This document shows positions 56,264 to 63,884 of a stretch of DNA of 64,000 bases, in pieces (position 1 is the stretch's first letter; each line of letters opens with the position of its first letter). The position numbers and the translations under genes were made by a program. The notes beneath the pieces are model-generated. The model saw nothing but the letters and a program-made list of their open reading frames with translations. It was not told where the DNA came from and did no database searches. Origin of the DNA: Streptomyces chromofuscus (GTDB lineage: Bacteria; Actinomycetota; Actinomycetes; Streptomycetales; Streptomycetaceae); the NCBI RefSeq assembly GCF_015160875.1, contig NZ_CP063374.1:3410001-3474000 (forward strand), in the 5' to 3' direction.

Positions 56264-56923
56264 TCAGCGGGCGGCGGAGCGGGCCTTGGTGCCCCAGATG
56301 TCCAGCGCCTCGTAGGCGGCGCGCCACTCGGTCTCGTAGGCGTTCTTCAGCTGCTCGGGCATCTTGTGCAGGATTCCGGCGAGCTTGACGGCGTCCATGT
56401 CGTCGAGCAGCCAGGGCAGGTAGTAGCGGGAGTCGTCGCCGACGCGGGTGCGCTGCTCGGTGCTGAAGGCGGCCCACTCGTCCTTGGTCATCGTGATGTC
56501 CATCAGGATCAGCGCGTCCCGCTCCTCGTGGTCGAGGTGGCCGCTGAGGCTGGTGTACAGCTGGTCGGTCAGGCCGCCCAGGCGCTCCGGACCGGAGTCC
56601 CGGTCGGCGAGGGCCGCGTCGATGTCGGCCAGCAGCGGGTCGATCACCGCGTGCTCGGCCTCCATGGCGTCCAGCAGGGCCAGCTCGTCCGGCTTGTCGG
56701 CCAGGGCCTTCTGCATCACCGGCCACACCGTCACGTCCTCCGACGTGTGGTGGATGGTCAGGAACTTCTTGAACAGCTCCCAGCCGACCGCGGTGCTCAG
56801 GACGTGACGGGGGTCCTCGTCGACCCGCGCCGTGATCCGCGCGATCCGCTCCAGCTCGCGCCGGAGGGCGTCGTGGATCGCGAACATCATCGTCATGTCG
56901 TGGTTCTTGAACTCCTGGCTCAT
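56264..56923 (-). CDS. Hemerythrin-like HHE domain protein
   Basis: A 219-residue helical protein. Di-iron ligands of the HHE fold are visible: MMFAIHDALRRELER, FLTIHHTSEDVTVWP, MEAEHAVIDPLL and GHLDHEERDALIL. Such proteins bind oxygen or sense redox state. It starts at ATG 56923 behind GGGAGACAG. The gap upstream is unusually AT-rich for this genome. Function in the pathway is not established; oxygen supply or stress protection is possible. Confidence 0.87.
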   Translation of the reverse strand: MSQEFKNHDMTMMFAIHDALRRELERIARITARVDEDPRHVLSTAVGWELFKKFLTIHHTSEDVTVWPVMQKALADKPDELALLDAMEAEHAVIDPLLADIDAALADRDSGPERLGGLTDQLYTSLSGHLDHEERDALILMDITMTKDEWAAFSTEQRTRVGDDSRYYLPWLLDDMDAVKLAGILHKMPEQLKNAYETEWRAAYEALDIWGTKARSAAR

Positions 56924-56984
56924 CACTGTCTCCCTCAGTGCCTCACTGCCGTGTGCCGTACTGCGTCGGCGTAGTGCGAGAGTA

Positions 56985-57060
56985 TCGTCAACTTGCTTAT
57001 CTATCAATGACCCAACTAGCAATCAGCCAACCATCAGCCGTCCAAGCGATGGGGTGGCAT
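56985..57060. promoter_or_regulatory. AT-rich promoter region upstream of the hemerythrin gene
   Basis: A run such as TTGCTTATCTATCAATGA within otherwise GC-rich DNA precedes the hemerythrin gene. On the minus strand TTGATA and GATACT are 15 bp apart, a sub-optimal but possible promoter, and TTGACG lies between. Candidate site for the cluster regulators. Confidence 0.4.
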
Positions 57061-57097
57061 GAACTGCTCATTGCAGACGCCGATGAGAAAGCGCTGG

Positions 57098-58402
57098 TCA
57101 GCGGGTCCCTGCGGACTCCAGGGCGGGTTCCTCGGAACCTTGGCCGGTTGTGGTGTCCACGGGCCGGGGATCGTCCACGCCCCGGCGGATCAGGTTCAGC
57201 GCGGGTGCCGTCATGGCCGTGGTGAGCAGGGCCATGAGCACCAGGATCGTGAACAGGTCGGGTCCGATGACCCCGAGGCCGAGGCCGATGTTGAGCACGA
57301 CCAGTTCGGTCAGGCCGCGGCAGTTCATCAGCGCGCCGACCGACAACGCGTCCCGCCATCCCTGGCCCGACAGCCGGGCCGCGACCGAGCCGCCGCCCCA
57401 CTTGCCGAGCACCGCCACGGCGAGCACGGCGCCGGCCCACAGCCACTGCGCCGACTCCCCCGCGAGCAGCGAGACGTCCGTCTTCAGGCCGGTGCTGACG
57501 AAGAACAGCGGCAGCAGCACGGGCACGGTGAAGGCGTGCACCCGGGCCGCGGTCGCCTCGATCCGCCGGCTGCCGCGCGGGGTGACCACGCCGAACAGGA
57601 ACGCGCCGAACAGCGCGTGCACACCGATCCGGTCGGTGGCGTACGCGCCCAGGCACAGCCCGCTGAACAGCACCACCAGCACCACGGCGTCACCGCTGCG
57701 GCGGTCGGCGCGCGCGGCCCACCGGCGCAGCAGCGGGCGCACGACGGAGAACATGACCAGCGTGAAGGCCACGGCCAGCAGGGCCGTCGTGACCGCCTCC
57801 ATCGGGGCGCCGCTGTTCGCCACCGCCACCACGGCCGCCAGCAGGCACCACGCGGTGACGTCGTCGACGGCCGCGCAGGCCATGGCGAGCGCGCCGACCG
57901 GGGTGCGGTACAGGCCGCGGTCGGTGAGGATGCGGGCCAGCACGGGGAACGCGGTGATGCTCATCGACACGGCGATGAACAGCACGAACGCCGCCTTCTC
58001 GGTGTCCTCGGGGGCGAAGTCGCCGTACATGCCGAACGCGAGCAGGGTGCCGAGCAGCAGGGGGACGGCGATGCTGGCCTGGGAGACCACGACCGCCGTT
58101 CTGCTGTGCCCGCGCAGCGACTTCAGGTCGAGTTCGAGGCCCACGAGGAACATGAACGCGAGCAGCCCGACGTTGCCCAGTACGCCGATGTACGGCAGGA
58201 CGGACTGCGGGAAGAGCCACGCCTGTGCCTCGGGCCAGAGCCAGCCGAGCAGCGACGGGCCGAACAGGATGCCGACGACGATCTCGCCGACCACCGGCGG
58301 CTGACCGAGCCGCCCGAGGAGCTGGGCACCGGCCCGGCACGCGAGGATCACCGCCGGGAGGGCGACCAACAGATCGGGAAGGGGATCGGGGACAGCTGCC
58401 AT
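57098..58402 (-). CDS. Cation/proton antiporter (CPA2/KefB-like)
   Basis: A 434-residue polytopic membrane protein. LGQPPVVGEIVVGILFGPSLLGW, LAFMFLVGLELDL and CAAVDDVTAWCLLA are CPA2 hallmarks, the last with the ion-binding Asp-Asp. It exchanges Na+ or K+ for protons. The ATG at 58402 has AGGAGAG seven bases upstream. Antiporters are found in several aromatic polyketide clusters; a self-protection role is inferred. Confidence 0.9.
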   Translation of the reverse strand: MAAVPDPLPDLLVALPAVILACRAGAQLLGRLGQPPVVGEIVVGILFGPSLLGWLWPEAQAWLFPQSVLPYIGVLGNVGLLAFMFLVGLELDLKSLRGHSRTAVVVSQASIAVPLLLGTLLAFGMYGDFAPEDTEKAAFVLFIAVSMSITAFPVLARILTDRGLYRTPVGALAMACAAVDDVTAWCLLAAVVAVANSGAPMEAVTTALLAVAFTLVMFSVVRPLLRRWAARADRRSGDAVVLVVLFSGLCLGAYATDRIGVHALFGAFLFGVVTPRGSRRIEATAARVHAFTVPVLLPLFFVSTGLKTDVSLLAGESAQWLWAGAVLAVAVLGKWGGGSVAARLSGQGWRDALSVGALMNCRGLTELVVLNIGLGLGVIGPDLFTILVLMALLTTAMTAPALNLIRRGVDDPRPVDTTTGQGSEEPALESAGTR

Positions 58403-58504
58403 CACACGTCTCTCCTGGGGGGTGGGTAGGGGGAAGCGCGCGGATGTCCTGGAGGGGTGGTGGTACGGCGACGCGGGGCGCCTCGCCGCTCGGCCGGCGC
58501 TGCC

Positions 58505-59095
58505 TCAGGAGCCGTACGGCCGTGCCGCCTTCGCCTCCCGCAGCGCGCGGGCCCACCACAGCAGCTGGTCGAGCATGAGCTTGGCCGCGGACTCCGCGCC
58601 CTCGGGATCGGCGGGGAAGCGGCCCTCGGCGTCGTAGTGCTCGAGGATCCTGGGGAAGGTGACGACGTCCTTCATCCCCACGCAGTGGAACTCGGCGAAG
58701 ATCTGCCGCAGATGCTCGATCGCGCGCACCCCGCCGGCCGTGCCCAGCCCGTAGCCGACGAAGCCGACCGGCTTGGCCTGCCACTCGGGCTGGAAGCTGT
58801 CGATGAGGGTCTTCAGCGGGCCGGGGACGCTGCGGTTGTACTCCGGTACGACCACGACGTACGCCTCGGCCCCGGTCAGCCGGGGGCGCAGCGCCGCCGC
58901 CGTCGGGTCGTCCTCGGCGAGGCTCGCGGGCAGCAGGTGCTCGGCCACGTCGACGACGTCCAGCACCAGGTCGTCGCGGCGCGAGGCCGTCCGCGCGAAC
59001 CAGCCCGCGACGTCCGGCGCGAGCCGTCCGTCCCGGGCCGAGCCGACGAGCAGCGTGACCCGCACCGGGCGGGTCACCAGTCCGGGCGTGCTCAT
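58505..59095 (-). CDS. NADPH-dependent FMN reductase
   Basis: A 196-residue flavodoxin-like reductase. LVGSARDGRLAPDVAGWF begins the FMN-binding loop, VVVVPEYNRSVPGPLKTLIDSF is the diagnostic family segment, and FVGYGLGTAGGVRAIEHLRQIF follows. It probably supplies reduced flavin or reduces quinones. Its start overlaps the stop of the deazaflavin-type gene (ATGA), so the pair is coupled. Confidence 0.9.
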   Translation of the reverse strand: MSTPGLVTRPVRVTLLVGSARDGRLAPDVAGWFARTASRRDDLVLDVVDVAEHLLPASLAEDDPTAAALRPRLTGAEAYVVVVPEYNRSVPGPLKTLIDSFQPEWQAKPVGFVGYGLGTAGGVRAIEHLRQIFAEFHCVGMKDVVTFPRILEHYDAEGRFPADPEGAESAAKLMLDQLLWWARALREAKAARPYGS

Positions 59096-59496
59096 CGCCG
59101 TCCCGCCGAACTCGGCGCGGTCACCGGCGTCAGCGCCAGGAACTCCTGGGCGTCGACCCGGGACAGGATGCGGCGGGTGAGGGCCGGCATCTTCGTGGTG
59201 CCGTCGTCGGTGAAGACGACCGGGTTGGCGACCTGGATGCGCCGGCCCCGGGTGGTGATCTCGCAACCGCCCGCCGCCAGCACGTTCTTGACCCAGTCGG
59301 AGCCGGGTCCGTACGGCAGTGTGATGACGATGTCCTCGCCGCGCCGGAACAGCTTCACCGGCGTGGCGAACTCGCGCCCCGACTTGCGGCCGCGGTGGTG
59401 CACCTTCCCGAACCCGGGCAGCCGGCTGAACAGTGGGCCCACCAGGTGGTTGGCGAACTTCCGGTTGAAGCGGGCCACTTTTCTGTCGATCGGCAC
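59092..59496 (-). CDS. Deazaflavin (F420)-dependent nitroreductase-family oxidoreductase
   Basis: A 134-residue protein of the Ddn-like split-barrel family: PLFSRLPGFGKVHHRGRKSGREFATPVKLFRRGEDIVITL, then WVKNVLAAGGCEITTRGRRI. Related proteins use reduced F420 to reduce quinones and enones. GTG start at 59496 behind GGGAGGGAAG. It overlaps the FMN reductase gene. Quinone reduction during tailoring is inferred. Confidence 0.87.
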   Translation of the reverse strand: MPIDRKVARFNRKFANHLVGPLFSRLPGFGKVHHRGRKSGREFATPVKLFRRGEDIVITLPYGPGSDWVKNVLAAGGCEITTRGRRIQVANPVVFTDDGTTKMPALTRRILSRVDAQEFLALTPVTAPSSAGRR

Positions 59497-59542
59497 GGAT
59501 CTTCCCTCCCTCTGGTCTGTCGGTCGCCGCCGAACGCCGGGC

Positions 59543-59575
59543 GGGCGCCGGTCCGTTCGTCGACGGCCGGCGCCC
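59543..59575 (-). terminator. Possible terminator after the SnoaL-like gene
   Basis: A 9-bp perfect inverted repeat (GGGCGCCGG at 59543-59551, CCGGCGCCC at 59567-59575, loop 15) lies in the 101-bp gap between the SnoaL-like and deazaflavin genes. No U-tract. Confidence 0.45.
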
Positions 59576-59597
59576 GTCCCGGATCCGGGCGTGGGGG

Positions 59598-60089
59598 TCA
59601 GGCGGCGGGCTTGCCCGCGCCGGGGCCGCCGTTCGCGCCGGCCGGGGTCAGCGGGCCGACGGGCTTGCCGCCGGACTTCAGGAAGCGCTCCAGGCTGAAG
59701 TTGTCGACGATGCCCCAGCGCTCGGCGATCCGGTCGCCCTCGAAGCGGAACCAGATGATCGCCTGGTGCTGCACCTGCAGGCCGGTCGGCGGGATGCCGA
59801 TGAACGGGCCGGTGTGCTTGCCGTGCATCACCCAGCGGATCGCGGCCTTGTCGCCCATCGAGATGAAGTCGAGGATCTCGTAGCGGATGTCGCTGAAGGC
59901 GGACTGCTGGATCTTGATGGTGTGCTTGAACGCCTCCGGACCGCGCATGGAGTCGTCGTGGCTGCCGTGATTGCGGAAGTCCGCGGTCAGGTAGCGGTCG
60001 GCAGCCGAGAGGTCGCCGAGGTCCAGGCCCTCGTGGAAGACCTTCTCGATGACTTCCCGCTGCTGCTCGGCGGTGAGCGTGGTGGGCAT
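59598..60089 (-). CDS. SnoaL-like polyketide cyclase
   Basis: A 163-residue NTF2-fold protein: EVIEKVFHEGLDLGDLSAADRYLTADFRNHG, GPEAFKHTIKIQQSAFSDI, AIRWVMHGKHTGPFIGIPPTG and FRFEGDRIAERWGIVDNFSLERF, the SnoaL/ester-cyclase pattern. Relatives close the last ring of anthracyclines or hydroxylate them. The C-terminus has a Gly/Pro-rich tail. It lies 3 bp after the next SnoaL-like gene's stop. The exact reaction is unknown. Confidence 0.87.
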   Translation of the reverse strand: MPTTLTAEQQREVIEKVFHEGLDLGDLSAADRYLTADFRNHGSHDDSMRGPEAFKHTIKIQQSAFSDIRYEILDFISMGDKAAIRWVMHGKHTGPFIGIPPTGLQVQHQAIIWFRFEGDRIAERWGIVDNFSLERFLKSGGKPVGPLTPAGANGGPGAGKPAA

Positions 60090-60092
60090 GCG

Positions 60093-60653
60093 TCAGTTCT
60101 CCTTCGTCACTGCTGATGCGGTCGCGGGGGTGTTCCCGCGCGTGTCGAGCGTCGTGCGGTCGACCTGGGTCACGCCCCTGGGCACGGCTCCCGTGGTCCA
60201 CACGATGCGCAGCCGCAGCCGGTCGAAGCGCCAGCCGTCCGGCGTACGCCGGGCCCTGCCGGTGAACCGGCCGCCGAGCTGGAAGTACTCGGAGGGGTCC
60301 GGCGGCACGGGCGAGCCGTGGTGCACGTGGGACGCGATCAGGCTCCAGCCGAGCTCCGCCCGGTCGCCGTCGAGGTCGACCGAGCTGTCGGAGCCGTGGT
60401 GGTGCGTCCGGCCCCAGCGCGCCATGATCTCGGTGGTGAAATCGCCGACACCGGTGATGCCCCGGTGGCTGCCCACCGGGAAGGTCATCTCGATGTCCTC
60501 GGTGAACAGGGACTTGGCCCAGGCCTCGCCGAAGTCGCCCTCGTCGAGGCTGGCCAGGTAGCGGCCGGCGAGCTTCTGCAGCTCGGCGAGGTCGGCCAGC
60601 CGGGCGACCTCGGCGGCCAGGGCGGCCGGATCCGCCGCCTGCGGCCGGGTCAT
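60093..60653 (-). CDS. SnoaL-like (NTF2-fold) protein, paralogue of the ACP-fused domain
   Basis: A 186-residue SnoaL_4-type protein. LAGRYLASLDEGDFGEAW, FPVGSHRGITG, RTHHHGSDSS, ASHVHHGS and RTPDGWRFDRLRLRIVW are shared, in the same order, with the N-terminal domain of the fused gene at 31502, so the two are recent or old duplicates. Its ATG overlaps the stop of the upstream small gene (ATGA). Probably a cyclase, dehydratase or oxygenase partner; the reaction is unknown. Confidence 0.87.
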   Translation of the reverse strand: MTRPQAADPAALAAEVARLADLAELQKLAGRYLASLDEGDFGEAWAKSLFTEDIEMTFPVGSHRGITGVGDFTTEIMARWGRTHHHGSDSSVDLDGDRAELGWSLIASHVHHGSPVPPDPSEYFQLGGRFTGRARRTPDGWRFDRLRLRIVWTTGAVPRGVTQVDRTTLDTRGNTPATASAVTKEN

Positions 60654-61021
60654 GACACCCGGCGCGCTTCGGTCGTGGCGTCCGTGCCGTAGATGACGAC
60701 GTCGTCCGGACCGTGCACGACGGCCTTGCCCTCACCGGTGAGCGTGTCACCGTCGTGGCGTGCGGTGATGTCGATCCGGATGTAGGCGGCGCGGTGGCCG
60801 TTGGGGCTGATCTGGGTGACGTCGAGGTTGAAGTCCTCGCGCAGCGAGAACTCCAGCTCGGTGTCGCCGGTGACGGTCCAGGAGCCGGTTCCGGTGCTCT
60901 TCTTCGTCGTGACCGAGAGCGAACCGTCCGGCTCGAAGGTGACCGTGTAGTCGTCCACCTCGCCGTCGTGCGTGACCGTACCCGTCCAGCGACCGACGGG
61001 CGTCCAGGTAGATACAGGCAT
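60650..61021 (-). CDS. Small beta-rich protein of unknown function
   Basis: A 123-residue protein with alternating strands (GRWTGTVTHDGEVDDYTVTFEPDGSLSVT, TGTGSWTVTGDTELEFSL, GEGKAVVHGPDDVVIYGTD), suggesting a small beta-barrel of lipocalin type. No catalytic residues or signal peptide. First gene of the coupled run that leads to the two SnoaL-like genes, so probably a pathway protein. ATG at 61021 with GAGGAAG upstream. Confidence 0.75.
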   Translation of the reverse strand: MPVSTWTPVGRWTGTVTHDGEVDDYTVTFEPDGSLSVTTKKSTGTGSWTVTGDTELEFSLREDFNLDVTQISPNGHRAAYIRIDITARHDGDTLTGEGKAVVHGPDDVVIYGTDATTEARRVS

Positions 61022-61049
61022 CGACCACACTTCCTCTAGTCGGGGAAAC

Positions 61050-61095
61050 AAAAAATCCGCATCCAGGTCGGGAACACCGACGTGGACACGGATTT
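61050..61095 (-). terminator. Intrinsic terminator in the leader of the 60650 gene
   Basis: AAATCCG (61053-61059) pairs with CGGATTT (61089-61095); inside, TCCA/TGGA and TCGG/CCGA pair with symmetrical two-base internal loops around a GAACA loop. On the minus strand it is followed by a U-run (TTTTTTGTTT). It ends about 28 nt before the ATG. Confidence 0.7.
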
Positions 61096-61201
61096 CGAAT
61101 CAGGGCATGAAGCCGCCGGAAAGAGTGTGACACCTTGGCCCGAGCTTCGTCAACTCCAGCCTTTCCGCAGCAACTTGGTGAATCACCGGTGAACGGGAAA
61201 G

Positions 61202-61242
61202 AAGCAGCTCCCACGGCCTGGGGGGGTGGCCGTGGGAGCTGC
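61202..61242 (-). terminator. Strong terminator of the HTH gene
   Basis: AGCAGCTCCCACGGCC (61202-61217) and its exact complement (61227-61242) form a 16-bp stem around a 9-nt loop, followed on the minus strand by TCTTTCCC. It lies 108 bp beyond the HTH stop. Confidence 0.8.
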
Positions 61243-61350
61243 TCAACGGGATCCCCGCACGGATCCGCGTTTTTCCTGGTGATGGTCCTCAATGATCCGG
61301 TCGGTAATTGCGAAGCCCTATTCCACGGCGCCGTTGCCGAAGATCGGGAA

Positions 61351-61542
61351 TTACTGGAATTCGTCGCGTCGGGCCACCCGGAACAGTTCGTCCAGGTCGT
61401 ACTCCGCCCGCTGCGGGCCGCCGTACCGGGTGATCTTCCGGCGGCTCGCCCACTTGCGGATGGTGGCCTCGGACACCCCCATCGCGAGGGCGGCCAGTTC
61501 CGTCGGGACCCTCCGCCGCCTCCGGTTCTCCTGCTCCGTCAC
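61351..61542 (-). CDS. Small helix-turn-helix DNA-binding protein
   Basis: A 63-residue protein: a basic N-terminus (ENRRRRR) and a MerR/excisionase-like helix-turn-helix, VPTELAALAMGVSEATIRKWASRRKITRYG, with a wing-like AEYDLDELFRVARR. The GTG start overlaps the stop of the gene upstream (GTGA). It probably binds DNA with, or under control of, that neighbour. Target unknown. Confidence 0.8.
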   Translation of the reverse strand: MTEQENRRRRRVPTELAALAMGVSEATIRKWASRRKITRYGGPQRAEYDLDELFRVARRDEFQ

Positions 61543-62168
61543 GCGACCTCACCCTCCAGCCGGTCCGCCACGCGCATCCACTGGTGCGGTGGCAGCGCGT
61601 GCCCGGCGTCGCAGGCGACATGGCTGGGAACCCGGCCGCCGCCCGCGGACATCACCCCGTGCAGCGTCCCGTCGCACCCCGGCTCCAGGCAGGAGCCGAG
61701 CGGGAACCTGCGCACCCGCCCCGGACCGAACAGCTTGCCGAAGGCGGTGAGCAGTTCGGCGACCTCCTCGTCGAAGTCGACGGCCGCGGGGTGACCGGCC
61801 AGCCACGGCAGCTGCTTCTGCAGAAACCGCACCAGGCTGTCCACCCGGGGCTCGCGGGGCCGGGGAGCCCGGTCCCGCCGCTCGTCCACCACGAGCCGCG
61901 CCCACTGGGCGAGTACGTCAGTGACCTGAGCGCGCAGCGCCACCGCGCTGTCGTCCAGCACGATGCCCACGGTGCTCCGGCTGCCGCTGACCCGCTCGCG
62001 CAGCCGCGGCGGGGCCGGGGTGAGGGCCTGGTCGCTCTCTTCGTAGAGTTCGAGCAAGGTACGTAACTCCCGGTGCAGCCGGCCCACGCACTTGGCGCAG
62101 ATCCGACCGCACAGGGGAACGCAGTCCCTGCTCCTGTGATCGTCGGCGAGTTGCCGAACCTCGTGCAT
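61539..62168 (-). CDS. Cys-rich putative zinc-binding protein paired with an HTH protein
   Basis: A protein of about 209 residues with a Cys cluster near the N-terminus (CVPLCGRICAKC), a helical middle and a second Cys pair in GSCLEPGCDGTLHG, then HVACDAGH. Similar Cys-rich/HTH pairs occur in actinomycete clusters; I recall OvmZ/OvmW of the oviedomycin cluster but cannot verify it. Start placed at ATG 62168, because codons upstream (to 62411) lose the GC3 bias although the frame is open. Confidence 0.62.
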   Translation of the reverse strand: MHEVRQLADDHRSRDCVPLCGRICAKCVGRLHRELRTLLELYEESDQALTPAPPRLRERVSGSRSTVGIVLDDSAVALRAQVTDVLAQWARLVVDERRDRAPRPREPRVDSLVRFLQKQLPWLAGHPAAVDFDEEVAELLTAFGKLFGPGRVRRFPLGSCLEPGCDGTLHGVMSAGGGRVPSHVACDAGHALPPHQWMRVADRLEGEVA

Positions 62169-62539
62169 CCGATCCCCCGAATCTCTGGGTTCTCCTGAGA
62201 CTTCCTCCATGCTCGCGGCCGCCCCGACGCGCTTCAACGCAGGTCCGTTCAGGGTTTCGGCAAGCATCTGCAGTTGTGTGAACGGACCGTCAGGGCAGTG
62301 TGAGATGGCCTGAACGCACCACGCGCAGGGGGCGGAGTTCACCGTTCCGCCCAACAGCGGCCCCGGAGGGGTGGGTTCCGCGGTCGGGGCGGGGCCGGCA
62401 GCCCCCGGCAAGGCTTGAACACTGACCGAGCCTTTTGATAAACATAGCAGAAGATACCGTTCGACCAGTTTTTTTAGACCCCTTCAGACCCGCGGCGGAC
62501 CACTCCGGCGCGGGCGGGCCACGGCGCTGGGAGACACCG
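62169..62539. promoter_or_regulatory. Divergent regulator promoter region
   Basis: The frame upstream of 62168 is open to 62411 but poorly biased, so coding there is uncertain. Between 62417 and 62480 the DNA is AT-rich: TTGAAC (62417-62422) and TAAACA are 18 bp apart on the plus strand, a possible promoter of the response regulator, followed by a T-tract near 62470. Confidence 0.45.
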
Positions 62540-63340
62540 ATGAGGACCGTTCTGATCGTCGATGACGATGACGGCGTGGCCGAATCGCTCGCGCAGGCCC
62601 TGACCGTGCACGGCTTCGTGCCGCAGCGGGCCGCGACCGGGGCCGACGCGCTGGACCTGCTGGACGACGTCTCGCTCGTCCTGCTCGAACTGAGCCTGCC
62701 GGACCTGGCCGGGCACGAGGTGTGCCGGCGCATCCGGGAGAGGTCGTGCGTGCCGATCCTCGCGATGAGCGACCGGGCCGAGGAACTGGACCGGGTGATG
62801 GCGTTCCACATGGGCGCGGACGCGTTCGCGTACAAGCCGGTGGGCTCCTACGAACTGATCGCCCGCATCCAGGCGCTGTTCCGGCGTACCGGCAACTGCC
62901 CCTGGCACGAGGCGCACCGCACGGAGCCGGCGACCCGGGACCGGGGCGTGCCCGCCGGCACGTCCGCCGCGTCCGCCGAGTCCGCCGTACCGGCGCCCCG
63001 TGACACCCTCAGCGCCGGTCCGCTGGACCTCGACCTGCGCACCCGCACGGTCGCCCTGCACGGCGAGAGGATCCCGGTCACCCGGCGGGAGTTCGACCTG
63101 CTGGCGCTGCTCATGGAGGAGCCCGGCACGGTGCACCGGCGGCAGGACATCATGGCCCAGGTCTGGGACGAGAACTGGTTCGGCTCCACCCGCACGCTCG
63201 ACGTCCACGTCGGCTCCCTGCGCGGCAAGTTGGGCAACCGCGAGTGGATCGAGACGGTGCGCGGCATCGGCTACCGCCTGGTGGTGCCACCGAAGGCACT
63301 GACGCCGGTGCGGCAGACGGCGGAGCGAACGGGCGGCTGA
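62540..63340 (+). CDS. JadR1-like atypical OmpR-family response regulator
   Basis: A 266-residue regulator. The receiver begins TVLIVDDDDGVAESLAQAL, keeps Ser (LAMSDR) and Lys (AYKPV), but the phospho-acceptor position reads LLELSLPD, with Glu in place of Asp. An Ala/Pro-rich linker joins an OmpR winged helix (VTRREFDLLALLMEEPGTVHRRQDIMAQVW, HVGSLRGKLG, VRGIGYRLV). JadR1 of jadomycin clusters is an atypical, ligand-responsive activator of this class. Start at ATG 62540 behind GGGAG. Likely activator of the cluster, by inference. Confidence 0.88.
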   Translation: MRTVLIVDDDDGVAESLAQALTVHGFVPQRAATGADALDLLDDVSLVLLELSLPDLAGHEVCRRIRERSCVPILAMSDRAEELDRVMAFHMGADAFAYKPVGSYELIARIQALFRRTGNCPWHEAHRTEPATRDRGVPAGTSAASAESAVPAPRDTLSAGPLDLDLRTRTVALHGERIPVTRREFDLLALLMEEPGTVHRRQDIMAQVWDENWFGSTRTLDVHVGSLRGKLGNREWIETVRGIGYRLVVPPKALTPVRQTAERTGG

Positions 63341-63884
63341 GGCTGCGCGCGGGCTTCTCCGGCGCGACGGTTCGCCGCGGACCGCCGAGGCGCGGGGGCT
63401 CCGCCGGCCACCACCGTCCCCCGCAACGCTGAGGCTCCGCACGGGCCCCTACCGTCACGACCGCTCTCCGCGGACCAGCGCGGATCAGCCCCCGGCGGCC
63501 CCGGTGACGCCGCGCGCGGCACGGGGACACCGCCGTGCACGGCAGGGTCCGTACGCCAACGCCGCCCGGCACGGGGCCCTGTCCGGCGGACGCCTCTCCG
63601 CAGCACGGTGGTCGAACCTCACGACTCCCCGGGCAGCACGGCAGTGGAGCCCACGGCGCCCCTACGACACGGCAGCCAAACCCCGCGAACGTCCCGGCAC
63701 CACGGCGCTCGAACCCCCAACCTCCCCCAGCGCCACGGCCCTCGAACCCCCGATCGCCCCCGGCGTCACGGCGATCGCCCTCCAACGCCCCCACGGCACC
63801 CGCACGCCCCGGCGGACACCGCCCCGACACACATGGCAGTGCCCCCTCACCGCCTCCGCGGAAAGGGGGCACGGTCGCCGTCGC
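63341..63884. repeat. Intergenic region with 33-bp degenerate tandem repeat
   Basis: Units starting with CACGG at 63604, 63637, 63668, 63701, 63734 and 63767 recur every 33 bp (one 31-bp step), each with a C-rich second half; the copies at 63701-63766 are best conserved (CTCGAACCCCC). A partial copy follows at 63792. The remainder of the gap is GC-rich sequence with no recognised gene. Confidence 0.75.

Larger units (their letters stand above)
61022..61350 (-). promoter_or_regulatory. Leader and promoter region of the SnoaL operon
   Basis: This 329-bp gap holds, from right to left, the terminator of the HTH gene (61202-61242), a candidate promoter (TTGACG at 61148-61153 and CACACT at 61124-61129, 18 bp apart, with GGCCAA and TGTCAC in the spacer) and the leader hairpin described separately. 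The promoter resembles that of the halogenase operon. Confidence 0.5.

Noticed and set aside
62169..62411. N-terminal extension of the Cys-rich protein including a C-x-x-C pair
   Set aside because: Third positions lose GC bias and no ribosome site precedes the far start; kept as possible but not annotated as coding.
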